From Heloderma charlesbogerti (Eukaryota > Chordata > Lepidosauria > Squamata > Helodermatidae), in contig JANEZZ010002243.1 in the NCBI GenBank assembly GCA_026122225.1, positions 1,052,001 through 1,116,000 of the forward strand: a DNA stretch of 64,000 nt. The letters run 5' to 3'. This document shows, piece after piece, positions 11,328 to 23,343 of this stretch. Below the pieces are notes generated by a model. It was given only the letters and a program-made list of their open reading frames with translations. It was not told where the DNA came from and ran no database searches. Numbering within the stretch: the first letter of the stretch is position 1; each line of letters opens with the position of its first letter. Position numbers and translations under genes: made by a program.

Positions 11328-12179
11328 TAGGGATGTATGAAAGTCACTAACCTTTTTGTAGGGTGACATTCGCGGTAGGGGGGAGGCGCTCCATCCCTCC
11401 CCCCGAAATCCTCTCCAGCCAGCTCTGCTCCATGGACATTCCGCAGAGCCGCCAGCCAGGGCTGCCCGCAGCCGGACATCCGGCCACTGGGCAGCCTGCA
11501 GGGATGCAAATGGCGGCTGCCGTAGCCGCCGCCATTTGCATCCCTCTATTTTGCTGTGATAGGCTTCGTAAATATTTATGTAGCCTAACATGGCAAAAAA
11601 AAAAAAAAGCAAACGCAAATGGTGGTGGCTACGGCGGCCGCCATTTGCGTTCCCCCTTTTTTTTTTTGCCGTGATAGATTATGTAAATATTTATGTAGCC
11701 TATTACGGAAAAAAAAAAAGGAACGCAAATGGCGGCCACTACGCCATTTGCGCCCCTCTCTTTTGCCGTAATAGCCTCCATAAATATTTATGTAGGCTAT
11801 CACGGCCCCCAAAAAAGGGGACGCAAATGGCAGCCGCTGTAGCCGCCGCCATTTGTGTTCCCTTTTTTTTGCCATGATAGGCTATGTACATACTTATGAA
11901 GCCTATCACGGCTTCCACAGGGACACAAATGGCATCCCTGCGTTAGCCATGATAGGCTACGTAAGTATTTACATAGCCTATCACAGCTATAGTGATGAAG
12001 TGAATGGCGGCCGCGGCCACCATTCGCAAGTCAGTGCAAATGGCAGCAGGTAGGTGTCCCGTTTCGCACGTCTTGCGCGGGGTGGGGGGTGGGGGGGCTT
12101 TGTTCCACCATGGATTTCAGAAAATCCAGTGCATTTGCCCTCACTGAGATCCGTGGCAGAATTCTCTGTGACATCCCTA
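11328..12179 (+). mobile_element. A/B foldback hAT element
   Basis: TAGGGATGTATGAAAGTCAC to GTGACATCCCTA. The flanks TTCCCCCA (11320-11327) and ATCCCCCA (12180-12187) match at 7 of 8. It contains at least five GC-rich AAATGG/CCATTT palindromes (about 11505-11540, 11615-11650, 11720-11750, 11820-11850, 12000-12030) alternating with GATAGG or TTATG-type hairpins. The B end carries GGTAGGTGTCC instead of the usual GGTAAGT. Confidence 0.87.
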
Positions 12180-12502
12180 ATCCCCCAAGTCTTTAAAATC
12201 AACCAAGAAATTCCTTCTTCAGACAGTGGATGTGCCAAACATTGCTATGGCTTTAAGGGGCTAAAAGTCCTGGAAGATGAGAGCAGAGCAGGCTATTTGC
12301 GCTTACAAAATGAATGGGCTGAATAGTGGCTGCACATTTTGCCTCATTTCTTGGGTTCTACAAGGGCTAGAGACTTGCTTCTTTTTAAATGAATGCTGGG
12401 AACCTGGGGATTATGGCTCATATAAGGAGAGGGTGCAACTGCCCCCCTTGCCCCTTCCTGTGGATGCCCATGGAGCCTTCTACACATTTAATTCACCTCA
12501 AT

Positions 12503-13327
12503 TAGGGATGTTAGAGAATTCTGCCATGGATCCCAGGGAGGCTGAATTCCAGTGAATTTCGCCTCCTGGAATCCTTGGCGGAATGGAACAACCCACTCCA
12601 CCACCCTGCAAAAGCCCCGCAAAATGGAGCCTACCTGACTGCGGCTGCGGCGGCAGTGGCACCGGCGGTGGAGGTTCTGGCAGCGGCTCTGGCAGCAGCA
12701 GCAGCTCCAGAGGCTCCAGCCGCTGCCAGGCTGGAGCCGCTACACCGGCCGCCATTTGCATCCCTGGCAAGCCATGATAGGTCACGTAAGTATCTACGTA
12801 GCCTATCTCAGCTCATGGCAGGGACACAAATGGCATAGCTGCCACCATTTGTGTCTGTGTCTTTAGCCATGATAGGCTACATATATATTTACATAGCCTA
12901 TCACGGCAAAAGACAGGAGCGCAAATGGCGTAGCAGCCGCCATTTGTGACCCTCTCTTTTGCCATGATAGGCTACATAAATATATACGTAGCCTATCATG
13001 GCAATAGGAAAGAATGCAAATGGTGGCCGCCGTAGCTGCCGCCATTTGCATCTGTGTCTTTAGCCGTGATAGGCTATGTATATATTTATGTAGCCTATCA
13101 CGGCTAAAGACACGGATGCAAATGGTGGATGCTACAGCGGCCGCCATTTTCATCCCTGTGCAGCCCAGTGGCCAGATGTCCTGCTGTGGGCGGCCCCGGC
13201 CAGCGGCTCCATGGAGTTGCCACAGAGCAGAGCTGGCTCGGGAGGATTCCGGGGGGAGGGATGGACCGCCTCCCCCCCACCGCGGATTGCCTGGCGCGGA
13301 GCCAGTTAAGAGTTTCATACATCCCTA
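12503..13327 (-). mobile_element. A/B foldback hAT element, B end left
   Basis: TAGGGATGTTAGAGAATTCT (B) to GTTTCATACATCCCTA (A). Perfect 8-bp duplication ACCTCAAT (12495-12502, 13328-13335). The B-side GC block (about 12640-12730) is a GGCGGC/GGCAGC run. It is followed by GATAGG-type hairpins near 12772-12812, 12864-12905, 12963-13003 and 13063-13103, with ATGGC/GCCAT palindromes between them. Confidence 0.9.
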
Positions 13328-13646
13328 ACCTCAATGGAAAATTGACAAAGCGTCCACATTTTAAAATAATGGTGTGAGCTGTATATCAAGGTGATAGAAA
13401 GGCTTGGATAAAGAGATATGCAAGTAAAGATCTCCTCATGCAGTGGAACTTTCCCACCTCTTCCTCCTCACTGAGGCCCATTGTGCCATGTTCCAAAAGC
13501 TACTCCTGAAGCTTGAGGGACCCTCCAGAGTGATGTGGGATGCAGTGCATGTTGGGGCTGCAGCTGGAGAAAAAAAATGGCGAAAAAGAAAAGAAAAAGA
13601 TACAACTTCTTCCTTGTAGAAGCAAGACTCTTTTCGGTGCCAGATC

Positions 13647-14397
13647 TAGGGATGTACGAAACCCCGCTTACCTGGCTCCGCCGGGTTCTGCTGGGAGGGG
13701 AGGTGCTCTGTCCCTCCCCCTGGAATCCTCACTGGGGGGGAGGCACAGAACACCTCCCCCCCGGAATCCTGGCCGGCCAGCTCTGCTCTGCGGGGATTCT
13801 GCGGAGCCGCCAGCTGGCTCCGCCAGCAGCCGGCCATCTGGCCGCTGGCTAGCAGGGACGCAAATGGCGGCAGCTATGGCCGCCGCCATTTGCATTCCTT
13901 ATTTTTGGCCATCTTAGTCTACGTAAATATTTACATAGACTAAGATGAAGACAAGAAAGGGGTACGCAAATAGTGTAGCGGACGCTATTTGCATTCCCCT
14001 TTATTTTCACCGTCTTACTCTACGTAAATATTTACGTAGAGTAAGACGGCCAAAAATAAGGAACGCAAATGGTGGAGGCAGTAACCGCCGCCATTTGCTT
14101 ACGCGTTTTTTTTTTTACCCAGATGTGAGAGACGTAGGTAGCCTATCACGAATGGGGGGGGGAACAGACTGCAAATGGTGGCTGCGGCGGCAGCCAGTCA
14201 GAAGACCAGCTGCCGCCGCCGCTGCCACCGCTGGAGCTGCCACCATCCAGAACATCCACCCCAGGAGAGTCTCGTCCTGGGGGGGGGATCTGCAGGGGGG
14301 CGGGGGGGCAGGCCATTCCACCATGGGGTTTGTGGGGCCAAATGCACTGGCATTCGGCCTCACCCGAGATCCGTGGCGGAATTCTCTGACATCCCTA
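13647..14397 (+). mobile_element. A/B foldback hAT element
   Basis: TAGGGATGTACGAAACCCCG to TCTGACATCCCTA. Perfect 8-bp duplication GCCAGATC (13639-13646, 14398-14405). The centre is the GCAAATAG..CTATTTGC hairpin (about 13964-13996), flanked symmetrically by TAGTCTACGTAAATATTTAC and TACTCTACGTAAATATTTACGTAGAGTA hairpins and GCAAATGGCGG palindromes. Mate stems have co-varied: TTACTCTACG pairs with CGTAGAGTAAGA at about 14015-14047. The final hairpin near 14130 is shortened. Confidence 0.9.
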
Positions 14398-14752
14398 GCC
14401 AGATCAAATGCTGTAAATAAATAAGTGGTGAGGCATCAAGGGATCCACATGCATGTGTCAACTATGGACATCACTGGGAAATCTAGTTCTTTTTTGGCTC
14501 AACAGAGTTCCATGGCACGTTCGACTTGTTTTGTGTCTCTAAAACAAGCTGTGGGCTCTTCTCCGAACTCCAGGAACTGTTTTGTGCTTTTTTCTGGAAG
14601 GTTCTGCAATGTGCATAAATTTGTGCACATTTGGCTGTAATTTGTGCAAATGTGGCCATAATTTGCACTGATTGCTCAGAAATTTTCAGAAATTGCAGAA
14701 CCTTTTAAAATGTGCAAAATTCCTGGAAAATCCATGAACTGGCCTGACTGAC
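14398..14752. other. AT-rich spacer, unassigned
   Basis: TGTGCAAA..TTTGTGCA-rich DNA between two A/B elements. It resembles in texture the short AT-rich hAT elements (25.5 kb, 32.1 kb), but I could not find a TAGGGATG pair. No gene seen. Confidence 0.3.
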
Positions 14753-15316
14753 TAGGGATGGATGAAAGGGACTTACCTGGTCCCGCAGCTTGCTTCGCGG
14801 TGGGGGGGAGGCGCTTCGGTTCTCCCCCTGAAGTTCAGGCGAGGGGGGGAAGGCGCCCCGCCTCGCCCGGCCAAAATTCAGGCTGGGGGGGAGGCGCCCC
14901 GTATACCCGGCCACGAAAAAAAAAAGTAAAGTAAAAACAAAACAAAACACACACACCCGTGATAGGCTACGTGACGATTTACGTAGCCTATCATGGCTGA
15001 CTTTGGAAATCTAGCCATGATAGGCTACGTAAATCGTTACGTAGCCTATCACGGGTGTGTGGGTTTTTTTTTTTACTTTCCTTTTTTATTTTCCAATGGT
15101 GGTGGCGGCAGCTGGTCAGAAGATTGGCCGCCGCCGCCACCCCTACCAAAACGCCGCCGAAACGCTGCCGGGACCCGCCGCCGAGAGGGACATTCGCACG
15201 AGGTAAGTCCCATCCCGGGTGGGGGTGGCAGAGAATATCACCACCAATTTCAGGGGGCCGAATGCGTTGGCATTCGGCCTCCTGGAGATTCGTGGAGAAA
15301 TTCTCCACCATCCCTA
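14753..15316 (+). mobile_element. A/B foldback hAT element, short form
   Basis: TAGGGATGGATGAAAGGGAC to CCACCATCCCTA. Perfect 8-bp duplication TGACTGAC (14745-14752, 15317-15324). The central GGCGG and TAGTCTACG modules are absent: two GATAGGCTACGT hairpins (about 14957-14997 and 15012-15053) sit directly between the A-side G-rich blocks and the B-side GCCGCCGCC block. GGTAAGTCCC near 15203 faces the B end and ACTTACCTGG near 14771 faces the A end. Confidence 0.9.
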
Positions 15317-15806
15317 TGACTGACTGCAGATCAAATCGGGCACTGCAGCAGGAACCAAAATGAAGTCTGGGGGGCTGAGCCTAGGAAAACCTGTAGAAAT
15401 CCATCCCCCACACAGATTTCTCTGACATCGCATTCTCAACAGGCCCTTCCATTCCAGTCTTAAACATGTACATTGGCACCATTTCTCACGGTGCTGCAGG
15501 AGCATTCCCACATCCTCATGGGATGGAGTCGTTGCTCCAGTTCAGCAGGAAATACGCACTACTAGAAGCATTTGCCAATGGTGCAGCTAAGGAATTTTAG
15601 ATTCTGGGCGTAATGTCCTTACTGGCAGATTGGGATAACTATAAATGGCTATGTGTATTACTTCAGTTGTAAAGTACACAACTAGCATTTCACTTCTGGC
15701 CCCCAACCATCATTCCAAGCTTCACAACTGCTTCTGCATTCCTGATATTTTTAAGCAAAAAAACCCAATGAACTGAAAGGGGAAAAGCACTGTTTGCCAA
15801 TTTGGA

Positions 15807-15956
15807 AAGAAGAAGAAGAAGAAGAAGAAGAAGAAGAAGAAGAAGAAGAAGAAGAAGAAGGAGGAGGAGGAGGAGGAGGAGGAGGAGGAGGAGGAGGAGA
15901 AGAAGAAGAAGAAGAAGAAGAAGAAGAAGAAGAAGAAGAAGAAGAAGAAGAAGAAA
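15807..15956. repeat. GAA / GGA / GAA microsatellite
   Basis: About 150 bp of pure purine triplets on the plus strand: a GAA block, then a GGA/GAG block at about 15860-15899, then GAA again. It is bounded by TTTGGAAAG and AAAGATATACTG. The long glutamate, serine or phenylalanine frames across it are artefacts of the repeat. Confidence 0.95.
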
Positions 15957-18236
15957 GATATACTGTGAAGGTGTGTAGTTTCATTTTTTAAACTTGCTTG
16001 AACTATAGCACCGTCACGACTACAAAAATAAAACTGAATTTGCTTATGCTGCCCTGATGCTAAACACATGGACTTGGGCATAAGCACATTTTGTTCTAGA
16101 GAATGCTAATATATATTTTAAAGTAAAGGTAATTAAATGAACACCTGTAACCAGTGGATGCGGTTGGCTCCGAATTTGGTGGGGCTGTGAATCCATTCTG
16201 GGTTTTAGTCTGAACCAGCCAGAACTCATTTTGGATTTACAGCCAGAGTGGATTTACAGCCCCACCAAAATTGGAGCCACCAGTCAGTAACAGTGTACAT
16301 GGCCAGCCAGCCAGCCGCTCCCTTACTATGAAATGTTTAGAAGGGGAAGGGTGGAAGAAGAAGGAGAAGAGGAAAGGGGGGAGGGGGGAGGAGAATTAGA
16401 AGAAGGATAAGAAGAAGAGAAAGCATCAGTCCCAGTGGGTGTGGCCATGCTCATGCTCCCCAGGTCCTGACCCCAGGCCTGTTTGCAGCTGTTGATATCA
16501 CCTGCCACTTTCTGGGTGGTCATTTGGGGTCCAGGAGCTTCATAGGCCTAAACCTCAGCCTTGATGTCCACTCCTAGCTGTACCACAGGCATTTCCTGGA
16601 ACAACATGTATTAGAATTAGCCACTAAGAGCCAAACTACAGGTTGCACTGATCACATAACGCGTAGTTGAGGTTTGTCTCTCTTACCCTAGTGTAAGCAT
16701 ATGCAGCCCTGATTCAGATTAGGACCACCACATTCCAGGAGGGGACAGTTAAACCTTTTCTCCCACCACCACCATTCCGCCCCCCCCCCAATCCATCAAC
16801 ATTACTGTAACATGTAATTTGGCTCAAAGAACCTACAGAACATTGAGAGGCACCCTTTAGGGCACAGGTGTTGAACCCTTTTCCACTTGAGGCCCGGAGA
16901 AGTTCTCAGGGGCCATATTCCAGTGGTGGGCATGACTGAAGGCAAAACAGGGCAGGGCCAAAGGCAAAGGGGTGAAGCCAAAATAGCCAAAATGCCAAGT
17001 TTGTTTGTTTTTTGCATAATGCTGCCAATAACTAAGCCTTAGGACAAACATCTCACCCTTTTAGAATGGGGGGAAACCATGCAAAGGCTGGGAAATTACC
17101 AAATGATTGGCAGTTGGGAGAAAGGAGTGGGGCATGGGGAGAGTGGGCGTGGCCATCTGAGGAACCCCAGAGGGCCAGATTGGGACTCATGTAGCAGGAG
17201 TGAAGAGGGAAGAAGCACCGTGAAGAGGGAAGACACACCATGAATGAATGACAAAGAAGGTGGAGGCAGGCTCTGGCGCTCAAAAAGGAACATTTCTTGT
17301 TCTCTACACATTTCGGAAATGTCTCCTTCTTCAGGAGCTCTTTAAAGCCTTTCGGTCTCTTGCTCTAAAATGATTCTTTTCTCTCAATGTTTGCACACAC
17401 TACTCCTAAAGTATATCACTCCCACTGGAAGAAGGAGACATTTCTTTGTCACAGGGACCCAGGTAAACCAGATTTGGCCCAAGAGGCTGAGGCTCTGCAT
17501 TCCTTATTCAGGGGAAACCTGTCCCCCTCATATTTCAAACCAGATATGGTAGTTCCTCAGAAGCATCTCTCTCTTTCTTTATTAAGGGTACAATCCTATG
17601 CATGTTTACACACACACACAAATACATACACACAGAGTCCAGCACTCCCCAGTCACCCATGCTGGCTAGTATCATGCTCTAACTGCAGGAGAATTTGTTG
17701 GAGGAAGAAGAGAGGGAGAGCCAGCACAATGGGCCCCAGCCAGAAAGCTAGGGGAGGAACAGGAGGCCTTGGCTGACAAACCTCCCCTGGAAACATTACA
17801 AGAGCAACCTGGGCCCTCTAAACCAGTTCCTGGATTCCCCCAAATGCTGGAAGGAGAGCCTGGGATAGTCCATCCCTCTGAATGGTGTAGATCTGATCAG
17901 CAAAAGAACAAGAAGAAGTCATACCGTGGGGCCTCCCTTAAAAGCAACACGCTGCCCAAATTAGCCAGCTGTGCTGATTAACAACAAGCTATAAATGAGT
18001 CCCGCTGATGCCAGCTCCCTGCTGCGAACTACAGTGCCTTAACCTTGACATCGCATTTCAAGACACCAGACCTGACAGGCTCCTAGATCCCTGGCTACCC
18101 ATCTGCCCAATGCTTTCAGACAGCCCCCTACCTGGCCTTGACACTTGATAAGACTGACACTTGTGAACTGACCTTTGGACTGCTTTGACCTCACCTCTGC
18201 CTGCAAAAACCTCCTGGGAAGTCCTGTGTATGACCC
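15957..18236. other. Intergenic stretch with possible hAT and LTR traces
   Basis: Contains the small MITE at 16162. CAGGTGTTGAACCCTTTTCC at 16865 looks like a hAT terminus without a recognised partner. About 17700-18236 (TGATGCCAGCTCCCTGCTGCGAACTACAGTGCC...) has the look of a retroelement long terminal repeat, but no partner or polyprotein is visible. No gene called. Confidence 0.3.
16162..16281. mobile_element. Small palindromic MITE-like repeat
   Basis: GGTTGGCTCCGAATTTGGTG followed by GGGCTGTGAATCCATTCTGG, and near the other end CCAGAGTGGATTTACAGCCC then CACCAAAATTGGAGCCACC. These are inverted arms of about 40 bp with few mismatches around a short loop. No target duplication was established. 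Confidence 0.5.
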
Positions 18237-19005
18237 TAGGGATGTCAGGGAATTCTCCCACGGATCTCGGGGAAGCCAAATGCCAGCGCATTCGGCCCCC
18301 CGAAATCGGTGGTGGAACAGTCTGCCCCCCCGCCCCTCCCTGTGACGGGACATACCTTGGGCGGATCTGCATGGCGGCGGCGGCTCCGGCAACGGTTTGG
18401 CGGCGGCGGCGGCCGGTCTTCCGACCGGCTACCGCCGCCGCCATTTCCAGTTAAAAAAAAAACACACACACAAAAACGTGATAGGCTACATAAAGATTTA
18501 CATAGCCTATCATGGCTAGATTTTTAAAAAACACCGTGATAGGCTACGTAAATGTTTACGTAGCCTATTACGGCTGATTTTAAAAAAAAAATGCTCGTAC
18601 GCAAATGGCGGCGCCCATGGGCGCCACCATTTGCGTTCCTTATTTTGGCACGTCTTAGTCTACATAAACATTTACGTAGACTAAGACGGCGAAAATAAGG
18701 GGAACGCAAATAGCGTAGATGCTACGCTATTTGCGTTCCCCTTATTTTCGCCGTCTTAGTCTACGTAAATGTTTACATACGCGTACGCGCGTTTTTTTGT
18801 TTTTTGTTTTAAATCAGCCGTGATAGGCTACGTAAACATTTACGTAGCCTATCACGGCTGACTGCAGGGACGCAAACGGCAGCGGCTACGGCCGCAGGAC
18901 AGAGCACCTCCCCCCCCGCCAGAATTTCGGGGGGAGGGATGTAGTGCCTCCCCCCCACCACGAATGTCACCCTTTGAAAAGGTAAGTGACTTTCGTACAT
19001 CCCTA
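18237..19005 (-). mobile_element. A/B foldback hAT element, B end left, no TSD match
   Basis: TAGGGATGTCAGGGAATTCT (B) to GGTAAGTGACTTTCGTACATCCCTA (A). The flanks TATGACCC and GGACTGAA do not match, unlike most relatives. The right half is also disturbed: the TAGTCTACGTAAATGTTTACATA hairpin at about 18757-18780 runs straight into CGCGTACGCGCG. This suggests deletion or recombination between two copies. Confidence 0.82.
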
Positions 19006-19387
19006 GGACTGAACTGGTTGCTCTCTAGCTGCTGTCCCTGGGACTTTCTGCACCATGCCCAAAGCCCTTGTCTGCTTTGAAACAGGACAGCTGGGGAATG
19101 CTGTGAGTTGCAGAACTTTTTTGTCTAAAAATATGTAGGATTGTGCCCTAAATGGTATAAAGAAGTAAACAAACGCTCTTAAAATACACTGGCTTTGGGG
19201 GAGGGGATGTATGTCTATCCTGAACACATCCAGAGGTTGGCCTTGGGTTTTTGATGTGAGTCTTGCTTCTCTCTGCTATGAAATCTGTCTACTCCCACAG
19301 TGAGACCTAAAACAGCACCCCCGTTCGTTTGTTTTTAAGGTCTTGCATTACAACAAAAATTGCAACATGGATCTCAGCTCCCCTGAT

Positions 19388-20345
19388 TAGGGGTGGACGA
19401 AAGTCACTTACCTGTCGTCGAAGGCCGTTCACGGTGGGGGGGAGGCGCTTCGCTGCTCCCCCCACGAAGTTCAGGCCGGGGGGGGAGGCTTCCCACCTCG
19501 CCCGGCCGAAATTCAGGCCGGGGGGGAGGCTTCCCGCCTCGCCCGGCCGAAATTCAGGCCGGGGAGGAGGCGCCTCACCTCGCCCAGCCGCGAACGCGAA
19601 AGTAAAAAAAAAATGCCCCTGATAGGCTACGTGACGATTCACGTAGCCTATCACGGCTAGATCTGCAAAGTCAGCCGTGATAAGCTACGTCAATCGTCAC
19701 GTAGCCTATCATGGGTGACTTTAAAAAAAAAAGCGCGTACGCGAATGGCGGCCCCCATAGGGAGCCTCCATTCCCGTTCCTTATTTAGTCGCTGTAGTCT
19801 ACGTAAATGTTTATGTAGACTACGGTGAAAATAAGGGCAACGCAAATAGCGTTGCCTTTATTTTCGCCGTAGTCTACGTAAACATTTACGTAGACTACAG
19901 CGACTAAATAAGGAACGGGAATGGCGGCTCCCTATGGGGGCCGCCATTATCCGTACACTCTTTTTTTTTTCAAAGTCACCCGTGATAGGCTACGTGAATC
20001 GTCACATAGCCTATCACGGCTGACTTTGCAAATCTAGCCGTGATAGGCTACGTGAATCGTCACGTAGCCTATCAGGGGGCGTTGTTTTTTTTTCTTTCAT
20101 TGTAATGGCGGCGGCGGCAGCCGGTCGAAAAACCGGCTGCCGCTCCCGCCTCGCTCGAACACCTGCCGAACCACTGGCCGGACCAGCCACCGGGAGGGAC
20201 ATTCGGTGAAGGTAAGTCCCGTCCCGGGGGGGGTGCGGGGGGCAGGGGGGGTGCGGAGGATTTCTCCCCGAAACTTGTTTGGGGGGCCGAACACGTTGGC
20301 GCTCGGCCCCCCGAAGTTTCGGGGAGAAATTCTCCGCCATCCCTA
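19388..20345 (+). mobile_element. A/B foldback hAT element, GTGACGATT subtype
   Basis: TAGGGGTGGACGAAAGTCAC to CGCCATCCCTA. Perfect 8-bp duplication CCCCTGAT (19380-19387, 20346-20353). The A side carries three GGCCGGGG../AATTCAGGCC repeats (about 19470-19590). The centre is the inverted repeat listed at 19618-20076. The hairpin loops read ACGTGACGATTCACGT or ACGTCAATCGTCACGT rather than ACGTAAATATTTACGT, defining a subtype shared with 1-738, 23344-24037 and 45616-46591. Confidence 0.93.
19618..20076. repeat. Palindrome built of palindromes (centre about 19847)
   Basis: Mirror order around GGCAACGCAAATAGCGTTGCC (about 19836-19856): TAGTCTACGTAAA hairpins at about 19795-19826 and 19870-19902, GCGGC/GCCGCC blocks about 19740-19775 and 19918-19952, then two GATAGGCTACGT hairpins on each side. 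The outer limits are CTGATAGG and CCTATCAG. The arms are about 225 bp. Confidence 0.85.
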
Positions 20346-21046
20346 CCCCTGATTCAGTTCCCACTCCCACTTCAGTCCTTAAAACTGAGAGAGAGTGCAA
20401 AAGAGTCACTAAAGAGTATACAGTGACAAATGGGAGGTATTACAACTGAGCCAAGCAAATGGTGCTCCTTAAAAACTCCTCAGCTGTGGCGATGAATAGC
20501 TAAGCTGAACAGAGGATATATAGAGACTGCAACAACTCTATGTAACTGCACTATTATGAAAACACAGTAACTTGTAGTTCACTCCAGGTAGTAATCAGCT
20601 TGGGAAAAGCTGCCATATAATCTTACGGGTAGGGGATTATGTGTAGATTTTTTCTGAGGAACTGAGGGGAAAATATGAAAAAACGAGTCTGAGTTAAAAA
20701 TGCCTTTGCGAATACGTTAGATTGGTTGGTTGCTTCTCAGCCTGAGGGAAGCTTGCTTGACTATTCTCGAGCAAATATTTCTTAGGCCAGCAGCAATGGT
20801 CCTCAATTATTTCATTTTTTTTATTAGTCATCTCCCTGGGGTAGGCATCCATGAATGAATAAATGAATATTGCAGCAAAAAGAAGCCCTCGTATATTGTA
20901 TCAAGTTATATAACATCTTATTCACTACTTGCAGTTAAATAGGACATGGTGAAAAAAACAAACTGGAACTTGTGACATTCTTTTTAGAAATCCTATGGCA
21001 CAATAAAGTGTGGGGTTCCCTCACCCCCCCAAAAATACTATGTGCG

Positions 21047-21083
<37 letters not shown>

Positions 21084-21712
21084 ATTTGCCAAATCACAGA
21101 ACATTTAGAATGACCTAAGCCAAAAAATTTATCCTAACCTGGGGAGCATTCCTCTCTATTACTAATGGTTATCAATTGTCAGCTTTTGAAGGCAGCCCAG
21201 GGATGACTGAACACTTGGTCCTAGTAAAAGTGACTCTCCCAGACACAGAGCTTTTCTACATGAGGCTCTTTATCTGCTGTATCTACTTTCAGTTCTGTCA
21301 TGGAAGTGAGATTTGAATACTAAAAGAAGAAGGTTTGCTTCCCTGCTTTTCTGCTACATAACCTCTAGCTGGCACTGTGGTGTAGCAGAATAGCACAAAT
21401 TCAAGTGGAAACAATATTTTCTTCCACTTTCATAAATAATACTGCATTTTCCATGCTCTAGAAAAACTCACCAAAACAGAAGCAAAACTGGCTGGTCACG
21501 ACATCATCTAAAGAACTTGTGAGAAGGGAACGATGAGTGCACAATAAATGCCTTGGGTAGAAAAGCTCTTTGAGTTGGAAACTACATTGGGGCATTTGCA
21601 GAGTCCAGAAACCTAAGTGCCTATCTGCACATTAGTCTGGGAGGTGCATATCAGGTCCATTCATATCAGAATTCCTTAACCATATGTCACATGGGTATCC
21701 AGTATCTGTGGA
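20346..21712. other. Intergenic stretch with CA repeat
   Basis: No gene recognised. A (CA)n tract of about 31 bp lies at 21051-21081. Confidence 0.5.
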
Positions 21713-22297
21713 TAAGAATGGCGTGGGCACCCATCCTGGTCTGGGATTCTGCAGGACCACCTGCACCATCCACGTTGCTCCTGCTGAGCCCCTGCTCCCT
21801 CTTGGCCCCCTCCCATGGTCGCTGAGCCTCCCACAACTTACCTGGGCCCCATCCGCCTCCGTTGTGATGGCCATGTTTTGAAAAACATTGCCATGAAAAA
21901 ACATAGTGATCACAATACTGTGCTCATAGACTTATACACAAAATGGCACCATTAATCTTGTGTATATGAGCAATTCACAGCACCATTTTACGTATACGTT
22001 TATGTAACATTTTCTGTGCATAGGCTTATACACAAAATGGCACCATGAATCATCCATATATACAAGGTTTATAGTGCCATTTTGTGTATACGTCTATGGG
22101 TACAGTACCACGATCGCCATGCTTTTTCAAAACATGGCAATCGTGGTGGAGGCGCACAGGGCCTGGGTAAGTGTGGGTGGCTTGGTGAGTGGGCATGGGG
22201 CTCAAGCATGGGTTTGGGGATGGGTGAGCAGGGGCAAGTGCTGGGCAGGGTCTGGAGAACCCGGACTGGGGGGCAGGGAAGAGCCTCTCCATCCCTA
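21713..22297. mobile_element. Short hAT element with perfect TSD
   Basis: Degenerate left end TAAGAATGGCGTGGGCACCC and right end CTCCATCCCTA. Perfect 8-bp duplication TCTGTGGA (21705-21712, 22298-22305). The interior is palindromic: TTGCCATG...CATGGCAATCG, CACAAAATGGCACCA/TGCCATTTTGTGTATACG pairs. Related to the elements at 4793 and 51366 by the GGCACCC..CTGGTCTGGGA and CTGGAGAACCCGGACTGGGG motifs. Confidence 0.8.
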
Positions 22298-22305
22298 TCT
22301 GTGGA

Positions 22306-23343
22306 CTTTGCTCCATCCATATTCCTGCAAGTTACGCAGTCATAAAAGTGTTGTAATTCACTGCACCCTTCCGGCTCACTGGAGTGTATCCCATGGGCTG
22401 AACAAGTTGACCCCTTTATATGTATATGTCTCTGAGCCATAAAAACTAAGTCATTGTAACCATACCCCATGGGCACAAATGTTCACACAGCTAGTGAGAA
22501 GATTGACCGATTGCTGCTGTTTGAGTTTTGGATCTCAGAGAACTCCCACCTCCCCAGCCATAAGCTGATCAGCTGTATGGCATAATGCAGTACCCATGTA
22601 TAAAGCACCTTCTGCAAGGAGCATCTGATGGCCTGCGTACAGGAGAATAAATCACAAAACTAAATAGGACTGCCTGAAATGCACCAGAGAACAGGAATGT
22701 CTTCGAACAAGGATATTGGAGTGGCAGCCTCAGGCAAAAAAAAAAGGGGGGGGAAATATGACAAATCATTGCTAGTCTGTATTTAGAAGCTGTTATAAAT
22801 CTGCACAAGAGGAATGCACAGGTTAACAAAGAGAGGGAGACAACATTTAGTTCAAGGCCAGGGACAGGTAAATTCTTATGTGGTGGAGGAGTACACATTT
22901 AAAAATCACTTCAGCATGATGGGAAACTCAGGCAGTGTTTGAAAAGGCCAGAGAAATATGATGACAAAGTTCTCACACTGCTGAATAACCATATAATTCT
23001 GTCATCGTGAGTGTGTGTTTTCTCTTGTTCTCGTGATGGTTCATTCTTACTAAGTGTTGAGTAGCCTCGGAACCTTTTCAGTTCATTGCACTGTGGCATG
23101 TAGACATTTCTATATGAATACATTTAAAGACACTGATTTCTATCTGAGGCCAAGGATGAACAATAGCCCTTTGATTGCAGGTCAGTTTGAGAAGAATGTT
23201 CTAGGGATTTACTTTCTGTTTAAACTGAGCATTTCCACATATGGATTTCAAATTCCTGCTTTAACTTCCACCATAAAACATTTGCAAAGTTTGATGGTGG
23301 ATCCATTATTCCAGCAAAGTGCTTGTTTCACATTTGGATAAAC
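22306..23343. other. Intergenic stretch, nothing recognised
   Basis: No gene, repeat family or structured element that I can support. Confidence 0.45.

Noticed and set aside
12575..12838. Alanine/serine-glycine-rich coding exon
   Set aside because: It is the GGCGGC/GGCAGC block of a B end.
15722..16087. Poly-Phe, poly-Ser or poly-Glu proteins
   Set aside because: Translations of the GAA/GGA microsatellite.
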